Part shown: positions 7,585 to 15,657 of the stretch, one piece after another | Layout of the letters: each line of letters opens with the position of its first letter | Position numbering within the stretch: the first letter of the stretch is position 1 | NCBI RefSeq assembly: GCF_900109665.1 | Contig: NZ_FOAO01000028.1 | Coordinates: 1-59,508 of the forward strand | Source: Blastococcus sp. DSM 46786 | Lineage (GTDB): Bacteria; Actinomycetota; Actinomycetes; Mycobacteriales; Geodermatophilaceae | Length of the DNA stretch: 59,508 nt | Direction: 5' to 3' | The notes under the pieces: model-generated | Databases searched by the model: none | Told to the model about the DNA's origin: nothing | The model's input: only the letters and a program-made list of their open reading frames with translations | Translations under genes and position numbers: made by a program

Positions 7585-7608
7585 ATGTCTAGCGCGCGCC
7601 GTAGACAT
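7585..7608. promoter_or_regulatory. Palindromic operator upstream of the AAA ATPase gene
   Basis: ATGTCTA (7585-7591) and TAGACAT (7602-7608) are perfect inverted arms around a 10-nt GC spacer. The site covers the expected -35/spacer region of the promoter at 7574-7579, a classic repressor position. Its core TCTAG-N8-GTAGA recurs at 8123 and 17175 as TCTAG-N8-CTAGA. Confidence 0.5.
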
Positions 7609-7640
7609 CCGTAGAACTCCCGATGGCGTGTCGCGCGGGG

Positions 7641-8084
7641 TCAGAGGTGCGCGTGCGGCCGGCCGGTCAGCCACGCGTGCACCTCGGCGGCCTGCCGATC
7701 GAGCGTCCCCTGGAACGGTCCGAGGAACGGTGCTTCCGTCACGTCCAACCGGTGGCGCTCGCCGTCGGCCAGCCGGATCCACACCGCCCATCCACGGCCG
7801 CGGACCCGGTCGACCTCCACACCGTCGATCTCGTCCCGGGTGAAGGTCCGGGTCGACCGGACGTTGCGCACCGTGAGCCGCCCGTCGGCCGTGCCGATGG
7901 CGCTGGAGAGGAACAGCCGGACGACGACCGCGCCGGCGAGGACCGCGATGAGCAGCCCCGGCACGAAGGCTCCGTCGGACTCCCCGGAGAAGGACACCGC
8001 CACCCAGACGAGGAGGAGGACGGGCCCGAGCACGCGGGCCCAGCCCGGCGGGCGGATGTCCAGCGGCTCCCCGACCCTCGTCAC
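7641..8084 (-). CDS. Membrane protein with PH-like domain
   Basis: A 147-residue protein with two hydrophobic helices near the N terminus (PGWARVLGPVLLLVWVAVSF and a second ending VVVRLFL) followed by a soluble domain whose pattern (GRLTVRNV, TFTRDEIDGVEV, RGWAVWIRLADG) fits the bacterial PH-domain membrane proteins common in Actinobacteria. Function is unknown. The GTG at 8084 is preferred over an upstream TTG at 8120, which lies inside the palindromic control region. It is transcribed away from the gene at 8199, with the nested palindrome between them. Confidence 0.6.
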   Translation of the reverse strand: MTRVGEPLDIRPPGWARVLGPVLLLVWVAVSFSGESDGAFVPGLLIAVLAGAVVVRLFLSSAIGTADGRLTVRNVRSTRTFTRDEIDGVEVDRVRGRGWAVWIRLADGERHRLDVTEAPFLGPFQGTLDRQAAEVHAWLTGRPHAHL

Positions 8085-8110
8085 GACGGCAGTCTGCGAC
8101 CATCGACCGC

Positions 8111-8152
8111 CGTCTGCCAATCTCTAGCCCCGCCGCTAGACGACGGCAGACG
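8111..8152. promoter_or_regulatory. Nested coaxial palindrome between divergent genes
   Basis: An inner inverted repeat TCTAGC-N6-GCTAGA (8123-8140) and an outer one with 8-nt arms containing GTCTGCC and GGCAGAC (8111-8118 and 8145-8152) share exactly the same centre, 8131.5. The site lies between the divergent genes starting at 8084 and 8199, so it may control both. Confidence 0.5.
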
Positions 8153-8186
8153 CCGTGAGATCCCACGATCGGCCCGGCGTCGCCGC

Positions 8187-8192
8187 TAGCGT
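8187..8192 (+). promoter_or_regulatory. Leaderless -10 box, gene at 8199
   Basis: TAGCGT stands 6 nt before the GTG start at 8199, with no ribosome-binding site between them, as expected for a leaderless transcript. Confidence 0.5.
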
Positions 8193-8198
8193 CGGGAC

Positions 8199-8570
8199 GT
8201 GATCAAGTTCCTGCTCAAGGTCGTCGTCTTCGCGGCGGCCTTCTACGGGCTGACCTACTTCGACGTGCTCCCGGGCCTGGAGGTGCTGCCCAACCCCGAC
8301 GGGCCGCTGGGGGAGTACGGCAGCTACCTGTGGATCGGGCTGATCTTCGGCGTCGTCAACGCCCTGGTCGGACCGGTCCTGCGGCTGCTGTCCCTCCCGT
8401 TCGTGCTGCTCACCCTCGGGCTCTTCCTGCTCGTGATCAACGCGGCGCTCCTCGGGCTCACGGCGGCGATCACCGACCGGCTCACCATCGACGGGTTCGG
8501 GACCGCCGTGATCGGCGGGCTCATCCTCGCCGTCGTCGGCTGGGCCGCCGACCAGCTCCTCGACCGCTGA
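8199..8570 (+). CDS. Phage-holin-family (YvlD-like) membrane protein
   Basis: A 123-residue membrane protein with four hydrophobic segments. The first covers the N terminus, and the central pair contains LWIGLIFGVVNALVGPVLRL and LPFVLLTLGLFLLVINAALL, the signature layout of the PF04020 phage-holin-4-2/YvlD family. Members are chromosomal and widespread; a lysis role is not implied and the true function is unknown. The GTG start at 8199 directly follows a TAGCGT box. It is divergent from the PH-domain gene across a palindromic region. Confidence 0.78.
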   Translation: MIKFLLKVVVFAAAFYGLTYFDVLPGLEVLPNPDGPLGEYGSYLWIGLIFGVVNALVGPVLRLLSLPFVLLTLGLFLLVINAALLGLTAAITDRLTIDGFGTAVIGGLILAVVGWAADQLLDR

Positions 8571-8627
8571 ACCCACCGCACGGCGGCGCGCTCACCGCGT
8601 CGCCGTGACGGCGGTCTCACGGGGCAG

Positions 8628-8633
8628 TAGCGT
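8628..8633 (+). promoter_or_regulatory. Leaderless -10 box, NAD-GDH gene
   Basis: TAGCGT precedes the ATG at 8642 by 8 nt and no Shine-Dalgarno sequence intervenes, so the large dehydrogenase is probably translated from a leaderless mRNA. Confidence 0.5.
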
Positions 8634-8641
8634 GGCCTGAC

Positions 8642-11600
8642 ATGGCCAGTGACACCGGCGTCGCCCCGGAGACCCCGGTGCGCGACCGGGACGGCGGTCC
8701 CTCGAGCGGCTCCCTCACCGAGCTCGCCGCCCTCGAGGCCGGCCGCGACGAGAAGAAGCAGCTGCTGCGGAAGGCGGCCGGTCTGGCCGTCGCCGAGGCC
8801 GAGCGCGGGGGGTCGGGGCTCCCACCGGGGTGCACCCCCGACACCCTCCCGGCTTTCTTCCTGCGCTACTACTGGAGCGAACCCGCCGAGGAGGTGCTCG
8901 GCACCACCCCCGCCGACCTCGCCGCGCTCGCCCTGGGGCACCTCTCCCTCGCGCAGGTGCGGCCGCCCGGCGCCGCAGCCGTCGACGTCCAGCGCGTCCC
9001 GCGAGGGCACCGGACCGGCCGGGCGGTGATCCGGCTGGTCACCGACGACATGCCGTACCTGGTCGACTCGGTCACCGCCGAGGTCGTCCGGCAGGGGTTC
9101 CGGCTCGAGCACGTCGTCCACCCGCTGCTGGTCGTCCGCCGCGATCTCCGCGGCGCGATCACCGGGCTGTGCGACAGCCTGGACGTCGCTGCCTGCGGGG
9201 AGGGCGCCGTCGCCGAATCGTGGATGGCCGTCGTGCTCGACGGACCGCTGGACGGCGAGGCGGCTGCCGACCTGGTGACCGGCCTGCGCACCGTCCTCGA
9301 CGACGTGCGCGCCGTCCACGAGGACGGCGACCGGATGCGCGCCCGCATGGTCGACCTCGCCGCCGAACTCGACGAGCTCGCCGGCCGGGACGGGGCCCCG
9401 CCCGACCCGGCCGACGACCCGGCCGACGACCCGGCCGAGGCCGCCGCCCTGCTGCGCTGGCTGGCCGACGGCAACTTCGTGCTCCTCGGCGCCCGCGACG
9501 TCGAGATCGCCCCGGACCGGGAGGTGACCGTCGCCCGTCCGGTGCCCGGGACGGGCCTCGGGGTGCTCCGCAGCGACACCGACATCGCCCGCTCGGCGAC
9601 CGCTCCGCCCGAGGCCGCGGGGGTCACCGGGCGCCACCGGCTCACCGTCACGAAGGCCGACACCCGTTCGTCGGTGCACCGCCGGGCATGGCTGGACCTG
9701 GTGGCCGTCACGCTGCCGCACGGCGCCGGCGTGACCCGGCGGCGCCGGTTCGTCGGGCTGTTCCCGACCACCGCCTACGGCACGAGCGTGCTCGACGTCC
9801 CGCTCGTGCGCCGCCGCGTCGTCGAGGTGGTCCGCCGCTCCGGCGTCCCCGCCGACAGCCACACCGGCAAGCAGCTGCTCGACGTCCTGGAGACCTATCC
9901 CCGCGACGAGCTGATGCAGGTCGGGGCCGACGAGCTGCTGCCGGTGGCGATGGCGGTGCTGCACCTGCAGGAGCGACGGCAGACCCGGCTGTTCCTGCGG
10001 CAGGACCCCACCGGCCGGTTCTGGTCGGCGCTGGTCTACCTGCCGCGCGACCGCTACACCACCGAGGTCCGCACTCGCATGCAGCAGCTGCTCCTCAAGC
10101 GGCTCGGCGGCACGAGCATCGAGTTCACCGCGCGCTCGACGGAGTCGGTGCTGGCCCGGCTGCACTTCGTGGTCCGGCTGCCGGTGAGCCGGCAGGGTGC
10201 GACGCCGCTGCTGGACGTCGACGTCGAGGCGCTGCAGGCCGAGCTCGCCGCCGCGGCCCGCAGCTGGACCGACGAGCTCTCCGACGCGCTCGCCGCCCGC
10301 TTCGGCGCGGACGCCGAGAAGGTGTTCGCCCGGATCGCCGACGCCTTCCCCGCCGCCTACCAGGAGGACTTCACCGCCCAGCGCGCCGTGGAGGACCTGG
10401 TCCGCCTGGACGGGCTGGCGTCCGGCGACCTGGCGCTGCGGCTGTGGACGCCCACGGGTGCGGCGCCGGGGGAGCGCCGGCTCACCGTGTACCGGGTCGG
10501 CGAGCGGCTGCTGCTCTCGCAGATCCTGCCGATGCTGCAGAACATGGGCGTCGACGTCGTCGACGAGCGCCCGTACGAGATCGACCGCATCGGGGCGCCG
10601 CCCACCTGGATCTACGACTTCGGCGTCGCCGTCCCGCCGGTCGAGCTCCCGCTGCTGCGCTCGCTGCCGGAGCGGTTCACCGAGGCCGTGAGCGCGGTGT
10701 GGCGGGGCGAGGCCGAGGACGACGGCCTGGGTGCGCTGGTCATGCTCGCCGGGCTCAACTGGCGCCAGGTCACCGTCGTGCGCGCCTACGTGCAGTGGTT
10801 GCGCCAGGCCGGGCTGCCGTTCAGCCAGGCCTACGTCGAGCAGACCCTGGCCGCCCACCCCGGCGTGGTGGCGCGGCTGGTCGCGCTGTTCGAGACCCGC
10901 TTCTCGCCGGGCCGGGTCACCGGGCGGGACGCCCGGCAGGCCGACCTGGTCGCGGCGCTGGAGCGCTCGATCGGCGAGGTCGCCTCCCTCGACGCCGACC
11001 GCGTCCTGAGCTCCCTGCTGGCCGCGGTCACCGCCACCCAGCGGACGACGTACTACGCCTCGACGCCGGAGCGGCCCACCCCGCTGGCGCTCAAGATCGC
11101 CCCGGCCGACGTGCCCGACCTGCCCGAGCCGCGCCCGGCGCACGAGGTGTGGGTCAGCTCGCCCCGGGTGATGGGTGTGCACCTGCGGTTCGGCAAGGTG
11201 GCGCGCGGCGGGCTGCGCTGGTCCGACCGCCGGGAGGACCTGCGCACCGAGGTGCTGGGCCTGGTGAAGGCGCAGATGGTCAAGAACACCGTCATCGTCC
11301 CCACCGGCGCCAAGGGCGGCTTCGTCGTGAAGCGCCCGCCGGCGGACGCCGCCTCCCGCGAGGAGGTGCTCGCCGAGGGGCAGGCCTGCTACCGGCTGTT
11401 CGTCGGCGCGCTGCTGTCGCTCACCGACAACCTCGTCGAGGGCAGCGTGGTCCCGCCGCCGAAGGTGGTGCGGCACGACGGCGACGACAGCTACCTGGTC
11501 GTCGCCGCCGACAAGGGGACGGCGACCTTCTCCGACCTGGCCAACTCGGTAGCGCTCGAGCGTGGGTACTGGCTGGGCGACGCGTTCGCCTCGGGCGGCT

Positions 11601-13660
11601 CGGTGGGCTACGACCACAAGGCGATGGGCATCACCGCCCGCGGCGCCTGGGAGTCGGTGACCCGCTACTTCCGCGAACTCGACCTCGACGTCCAGCGCGA
11701 CGATTTCACCGTCGTCGGCGTCGGGGACATGTCCGGTGACGTCTTCGGCAACGGCATGCTGCTCAGCGAGCACATCCGGCTGGTGGCCGCGTTCGACCAC
11801 CGGCACGTGTTCGTCGACCCCACCCCCGACGCCGCGACGTCGTTCGCCGAGCGCCGGCGGCTGTTCGAGCTGCCCCGCTCCTCGTGGGCCGACTACGACG
11901 CGTCGCTGATCAGCGAGGGCGGCGGCGTCTGGCCGCGGACGGCCAAGACCGTGCCGGTGTCGGAGCAGGTGCGGGCCGCCCTCGGGCTGCCCGCAGGGGT
12001 CACGACGCTGAGCCCGGTGGAGCTGATCCGCGCCGTGCTGCTCGCGCCGGTCGACCTGCTGTTCAACGGCGGTATCGGCACCTACGTCAAGGCCGCCGGC
12101 GAGAGCCACCTGGAGGTCGGCGACAAGGCCAACGACGCCGTGCGGGTCGACGGCCGGCAGCTGCGGGCGCGGGTCGTGGGCGAGGGCGGCAACCTCGGCC
12201 TGACCCAGCGCGGCCGGGTCGAGTACGCGCTGGCCGGTGGGCGGGTGAACACCGACGCCATCGACAACTCGGCGGGCGTGGACACCTCCGACCACGAGGT
12301 CAACATCAAGATCGCGCTGAACCGCGTGGTCGACGAGGGGCGGATCGACGCGGAGGGGCGCGCGGCGCTGCTCGGCGAGATGGCCGACGACGTCGCCGCC
12401 GCCGTCCTGACCCACAACCACGCGCAGAACGCGACCCTCGCCGGTGAGGCCGCAGCGGCGCGCAGCCTGATGGATTCCCACGAGCGGTTCATCCGGTCGC
12501 TGGAGCGCTCAGGGCGGCTCAACCGCGCGGTCGAGGCGCTGCCCGACGACCGCGCGCTCACCGAGCGGCGCCGCGACGGGCACGCGCTGACCAGCCCGGA
12601 GCTGTCGGTGCTGCTGGCCTACGCCAAGCTGCAGACCGGTGACGCGGTGCTGGCCTCCCCGCTGCCGGACGACCCGGCGCTGGAGGAGCTGCTGGTCGAC
12701 TACTTCCCCGGCCCGTTGCGCAGCCGGTTCCCCGCGGCGGTCACCAGCCACCCGCTGCGCCGCGAGATCATCGGGACGGTGCTGACCAACCGCGCGGTCG
12801 ACATCGCCGGCGTCACCGGGCTGTTCCGGCTCGGGGAAGAGACCGGGGTGCCGCTGCCGTCGGTCGTCCGGGCGCACGCGGTGGCCCGGGCGGTGTTCGG
12901 CGTCGACCGGATGTGGGACGCCGTCCGCCCGCTGGACAACCAGGTGTCGGCCGCCGTGCAGGCCGAGGCGCGCACGGAGGCCACGCGGCTGGCCGAGCGG
13001 GCGGCGCGCTGGCTGCTGCGCCAGCCCGACCTCACCGCCGAGAACCCGCCTCCGCTGGCGGAGGTGGTCGACCGGTTCGCGCCCGCCGTCACGGCGGTGG
13101 AGGCAGGGGTCCCGGGCTGGCTGCTCGGTGGCGAGGCGGAAGCCTTCGCCTCGCGGGCCGCCCGGCTGCAGGAGGCCGGCCTGCCCGCGGAGCTGGCCGC
13201 CCGCGTGGCGTCGGCGCCGTTGCTGCCGGCCGCGCTGGACCTGGCGGTGGTCGCCGAGCGGACCGGGGCGCCGGTGACCCTGGCCGGCCGGGTCATGCAG
13301 GGGCTGGCCGAGCGGCTGGGGCTGGTGGCCCTGCGCGAGCAGGTGATCGCGCTGCCCCGCGACCGGCGCTGGCCCTCCATGGCCCGGGCCTCGCTGCGCG
13401 ACGACCTCGCCATGGAGCAGTCCTCGCTGACCGAGGACGTGCTGACCCTGCGCACCGGGGACGCCGAGGAGCCCGACGAGCTGGTCGGCCGGTGGGCGGA
13501 GGGCTGGGACGCCGCGCAACGCCGGGCGGCCGCCCAGCTGGCCGACATCACCGCTGGCGAACGCCACGAGCTCGCCGAGCTGCTGGTCGCCGTCCGGACC
13601 CTCCGGGGGCTGCGCAAGCGCCGCCAGGCCCGGCGCCTCCCGCGGCCCGAGGGGACCTGA
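8642..13660 (+). CDS. gdh: Large (180-kDa type) NAD-dependent glutamate dehydrogenase
   Basis: At 1672 residues this is the large-class NAD-GDH, which oxidises glutamate to 2-oxoglutarate and ammonium and lets cells use glutamate as a carbon source. The long N-terminal regulatory region includes an early segment LVDSVTAEVVRQG (about residue 140). The catalytic core starts near residue 840 with the conserved run RGGLRWSDRREDLRTEV and, shortly after, GAKGGFVVK. VGVGDMSGDVFGNGML near residue 1025 belongs to the nucleotide-binding domain. The start follows a leaderless -10 box, and a hairpin at 13682 may end the transcript. A 12-bp tandem repeat (9404-9439) lies in a linker. Length and core motifs are normal for the family. 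Confidence 0.95.
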   Translation: MASDTGVAPETPVRDRDGGPSSGSLTELAALEAGRDEKKQLLRKAAGLAVAEAERGGSGLPPGCTPDTLPAFFLRYYWSEPAEEVLGTTPADLAALALGHLSLAQVRPPGAAAVDVQRVPRGHRTGRAVIRLVTDDMPYLVDSVTAEVVRQGFRLEHVVHPLLVVRRDLRGAITGLCDSLDVAACGEGAVAESWMAVVLDGPLDGEAAADLVTGLRTVLDDVRAVHEDGDRMRARMVDLAAELDELAGRDGAPPDPADDPADDPAEAAALLRWLADGNFVLLGARDVEIAPDREVTVARPVPGTGLGVLRSDTDIARSATAPPEAAGVTGRHRLTVTKADTRSSVHRRAWLDLVAVTLPHGAGVTRRRRFVGLFPTTAYGTSVLDVPLVRRRVVEVVRRSGVPADSHTGKQLLDVLETYPRDELMQVGADELLPVAMAVLHLQERRQTRLFLRQDPTGRFWSALVYLPRDRYTTEVRTRMQQLLLKRLGGTSIEFTARSTESVLARLHFVVRLPVSRQGATPLLDVDVEALQAELAAAARSWTDELSDALAARFGADAEKVFARIADAFPAAYQEDFTAQRAVEDLVRLDGLASGDLALRLWTPTGAAPGERRLTVYRVGERLLLSQILPMLQNMGVDVVDERPYEIDRIGAPPTWIYDFGVAVPPVELPLLRSLPERFTEAVSAVWRGEAEDDGLGALVMLAGLNWRQVTVVRAYVQWLRQAGLPFSQAYVEQTLAAHPGVVARLVALFETRFSPGRVTGRDARQADLVAALERSIGEVASLDADRVLSSLLAAVTATQRTTYYASTPERPTPLALKIAPADVPDLPEPRPAHEVWVSSPRVMGVHLRFGKVARGGLRWSDRREDLRTEVLGLVKAQMVKNTVIVPTGAKGGFVVKRPPADAASREEVLAEGQACYRLFVGALLSLTDNLVEGSVVPPPKVVRHDGDDSYLVVAADKGTATFSDLANSVALERGYWLGDAFASGGSVGYDHKAMGITARGAWESVTRYFRELDLDVQRDDFTVVGVGDMSGDVFGNGMLLSEHIRLVAAFDHRHVFVDPTPDAATSFAERRRLFELPRSSWADYDASLISEGGGVWPRTAKTVPVSEQVRAALGLPAGVTTLSPVELIRAVLLAPVDLLFNGGIGTYVKAAGESHLEVGDKANDAVRVDGRQLRARVVGEGGNLGLTQRGRVEYALAGGRVNTDAIDNSAGVDTSDHEVNIKIALNRVVDEGRIDAEGRAALLGEMADDVAAAVLTHNHAQNATLAGEAAAARSLMDSHERFIRSLERSGRLNRAVEALPDDRALTERRRDGHALTSPELSVLLAYAKLQTGDAVLASPLPDDPALEELLVDYFPGPLRSRFPAAVTSHPLRREIIGTVLTNRAVDIAGVTGLFRLGEETGVPLPSVVRAHAVARAVFGVDRMWDAVRPLDNQVSAAVQAEARTEATRLAERAARWLLRQPDLTAENPPPLAEVVDRFAPAVTAVEAGVPGWLLGGEAEAFASRAARLQEAGLPAELAARVASAPLLPAALDLAVVAERTGAPVTLAGRVMQGLAERLGLVALREQVIALPRDRRWPSMARASLRDDLAMEQSSLTEDVLTLRTGDAEEPDELVGRWAEGWDAAQRRAAAQLADITAGERHELAELLVAVRTLRGLRKRRQARRLPRPEGT
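9404..9439 (+). repeat. 12-bp tandem repeat inside the GDH gene
   Basis: Three copies of GACCCGGCCGAC (the last ends in G) encode the acidic linker DPADDPADDPAE in frame. It is a likely slippage site that changes linker length by four residues per unit. Confidence 0.8.
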
Positions 13661-13681
13661 CCGGGGCCGCTCTCGTGGCGT

Positions 13682-13700
13682 CTCGGGCCGTCTGGCCGAG
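13682..13700. terminator. Hairpin downstream of the GDH gene
   Basis: CTCGGGCC (13682-13689) pairs with GGCCGAG (13694-13700), with one bulged G and the loop GTCT, 22 nt after the GDH stop codon. Probable terminator. Confidence 0.45.
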
Positions 13701-13704
13701 GTCC

Positions 13705-13723
13705 TAGAGAGCCGTAGAGAGCC
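13705..13723. repeat. TAGAGAGCC direct repeat
   Basis: TAGAGAGCC occurs twice at 10-bp spacing, ahead of the GH15 gene. A similar element (TAGAGAGCGG followed by TAGAGCGG) lies at 17189-17206 beyond the G6PDH gene, so the two elements bracket this gene pair. Function unknown. Confidence 0.4.
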
Positions 13724-13815
13724 CGAGTCACGGGACCGTCATCCGCGGGAGGGGTTGGCCGGCCCGTCCGCGGGCAGGGTGCGACGGACCGCTGCCCCCG
13801 TCGCGAGGACCGCCC

Positions 13816-15657
13816 GTGCCGCTCCGCCCGCTCAGCCGCACCGACGGCTACCTGCCGATCGAGGACCACGGACTCATCGGGGACGGCGTCACCTGCGCGC
13901 TCGTCGCCCGGGACGGCTCGATCCCGTGGCTGTGCCTGCCGACGTTCGACGGCGAGCCGTTCGTCGCGGGGCTGCTCGACGCCCGGCGGGGCGGCACCTT
14001 CGCCGTCACCCCCGTCGGGCTACGGGAGGCGGCGCAGCGCTACCTGCCCGACACCGGCGTGCTCGTCACCGAGCTGCACACCGCCGACGGCGTCCTGGAG
14101 CTCACCGACTGCCTGCCGCTGCGGTCGGGCGCCGACCTCTCCGAACCGGTGCCCGCCGGGCGCGGCGAGATCCTGCGCACCGCCCGGGTGCTGTCGGGCT
14201 CGGTCGAGGTGGAGGTGCGGCTTGCGCCGAAGGACGGCGTGCAGGTGCGCTCGGAGCTCGAGGCCTGGCGGATCCGCTGGCCGGCCCGCCCCGACCTGGA
14301 CCTGATGCTGTGGTGCTCGCACCCGCTGACGCTCAGCGGCGACGGCGCGATCACCGGCCGGGCGCGGCTCGCGGCCGGCGAGCGGCTGACCGTCACCCTC
14401 CAGTGGTCGGGGCAGACCCACACCCGCGCCCGCCGCGACCCGCAGCGGCTGGTCGACCAGACCGTCGCGTCGTGGCGGGCCTGGGCGGGCTGCCTGACCT
14501 ACTCGGGCCCGCAGCCGGACCTCGTGCGGCGCTCGGCTCTGACCCTGAAGCTGCTCGACCACGTGCCGACCGGGGCGGTGATGGCCGCCGCCACCTCCTC
14601 GCTCCCCGAGGGCATCGGCGGGGAGCGCAACTGGGACTACCGCTACACCTGGGTGCGCGACGCCGCCTTCACCGGCTACGCGCTCAACCGCATCGGCATG
14701 GGGGAGGAGTCGCACGCCTTCCTGGCCTGGACGCTGCGCAACGTCGAGCGGCGCGGCGGGGTCGACATCATGTACGCCCTCGACGGCGAGCCGCCGGCGA
14801 CCGAGTGGCTGGACGCCACGCTGTCGGGCTACCGCGGGTCCTCCCCGGTCCGCTGGGGCAACGGCGCGGCCCGGCAGGTGCAGAACGACGTCTACGGCGA
14901 GCTCCTCGACGTCGCCTACCAGTGGGTGCGCGGCGGCGGCGAGGTGAGCGGGCCGCTGTGGATCTCGCTGCGGACGCTCGCCGAGCAGGCCATCGCCCAG
15001 TGGGGGACGCCGGACAACGGCATCTGGGAGATCCGCGACGCCGGGCGGCCGTTCACCTACTCGGTCGCGATGTGCCACGTCGCCGTCGACCGGGCGCTGC
15101 GGATCGCCGACCTGCTGGGGCTCCCGCACCCCCGGGAGCGCTGGCGGGCCGAGGCCGACCGGATCCACCGCACCCTGCTGGAGCAGGCGTGGGACCCCGA
15201 CCGCGGCACGTTCACCGAGCACCTGACCCCGCCCGGCGGCGGCGACCGCGGTGGCCTGGACGGCTCGCTGCTGAGCCTGCCGCTGCGCCGGATCGTCCCG
15301 GCCGACGACCCCCGCATGGTCGCCACCACCGAGGCGGTGCGCCGCCACCTCGACGCCGGGGACGGGCTGCTCTACCGCTACCTGCACGAGGAGTCGCCCG
15401 ACGGCCTGCAGGGCACCGAGGGCGCCTTCCTGCTCTGCAGCTTCTGGCTGGTCGACAACCTGGCCGGGCAGGGGCGCCTCGACGAGGCGCACGCGCTGTA
15501 CGACTCGCTCTGCGGCCGGGCGACCGGGCTCGGCCTGCTCGCCGAGGAGGTCGACCCGTCGACCGGGGCCTTCCTGGGCAACTTCCCGCAGGCGTTCAGC
15601 CACGTGGGTGTGATCGCCAGCGGCTGGAACCTGGCACGAGCGGAGGAGCGGGCATGA
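13816..15657 (+). CDS. Glycoside hydrolase family 15 protein (glucoamylase/trehalase-like)
   Basis: A 613-residue cytoplasmic protein of the bacterial GH15 family, which includes glucoamylases and actinobacterial trehalases. It opens with the typical GYLPIEDHGLIGDG segment near residue 10 (N-terminal beta-sandwich), then an (alpha/alpha)6 barrel beginning near 240 with IGGERNWDYRYTWVRDA. The last quarter has EEVDPSTGAFLGNFPQAFSH, the usual C-terminal GH15 signature containing a conserved Glu. No signal peptide is present. The GTG start is preceded by GAGGA. It overlaps the following dehydrogenase gene by 4 nt, linking release of glucose with glucose-6-phosphate oxidation. The exact sugar substrate cannot be read from sequence. 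Confidence 0.9.
   Translation: MPLRPLSRTDGYLPIEDHGLIGDGVTCALVARDGSIPWLCLPTFDGEPFVAGLLDARRGGTFAVTPVGLREAAQRYLPDTGVLVTELHTADGVLELTDCLPLRSGADLSEPVPAGRGEILRTARVLSGSVEVEVRLAPKDGVQVRSELEAWRIRWPARPDLDLMLWCSHPLTLSGDGAITGRARLAAGERLTVTLQWSGQTHTRARRDPQRLVDQTVASWRAWAGCLTYSGPQPDLVRRSALTLKLLDHVPTGAVMAAATSSLPEGIGGERNWDYRYTWVRDAAFTGYALNRIGMGEESHAFLAWTLRNVERRGGVDIMYALDGEPPATEWLDATLSGYRGSSPVRWGNGAARQVQNDVYGELLDVAYQWVRGGGEVSGPLWISLRTLAEQAIAQWGTPDNGIWEIRDAGRPFTYSVAMCHVAVDRALRIADLLGLPHPRERWRAEADRIHRTLLEQAWDPDRGTFTEHLTPPGGGDRGGLDGSLLSLPLRRIVPADDPRMVATTEAVRRHLDAGDGLLYRYLHEESPDGLQGTEGAFLLCSFWLVDNLAGQGRLDEAHALYDSLCGRATGLGLLAEEVDPSTGAFLGNFPQAFSHVGVIASGWNLARAEERA

Noticed and set aside
8199..8570. Prophage marker because of the phage-holin label
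   Set aside because: YvlD-like proteins are ordinary chromosomal membrane proteins and no other phage gene is near.
9404..9439. CRISPR-like repeat
   Set aside because: It is a direct 12-bp tandem repeat without spacers inside a coding linker; no CRISPR array or cas gene is visible anywhere in the window.
8324..12481. Very long open frame on the minus strand opposite the glutamate dehydrogenase gene
   Set aside because: It mirrors the codon bias of the GDH gene, gives Gly/Arg/His-rich low-complexity protein and shows no family motif.
13755..15653. Upstream extension of the G6PDH frame through the GH15 gene
   Set aside because: The translation is Arg/Ala-rich and unlike any protein; the ATG at 15654 with its 4-nt overlap is the natural start.
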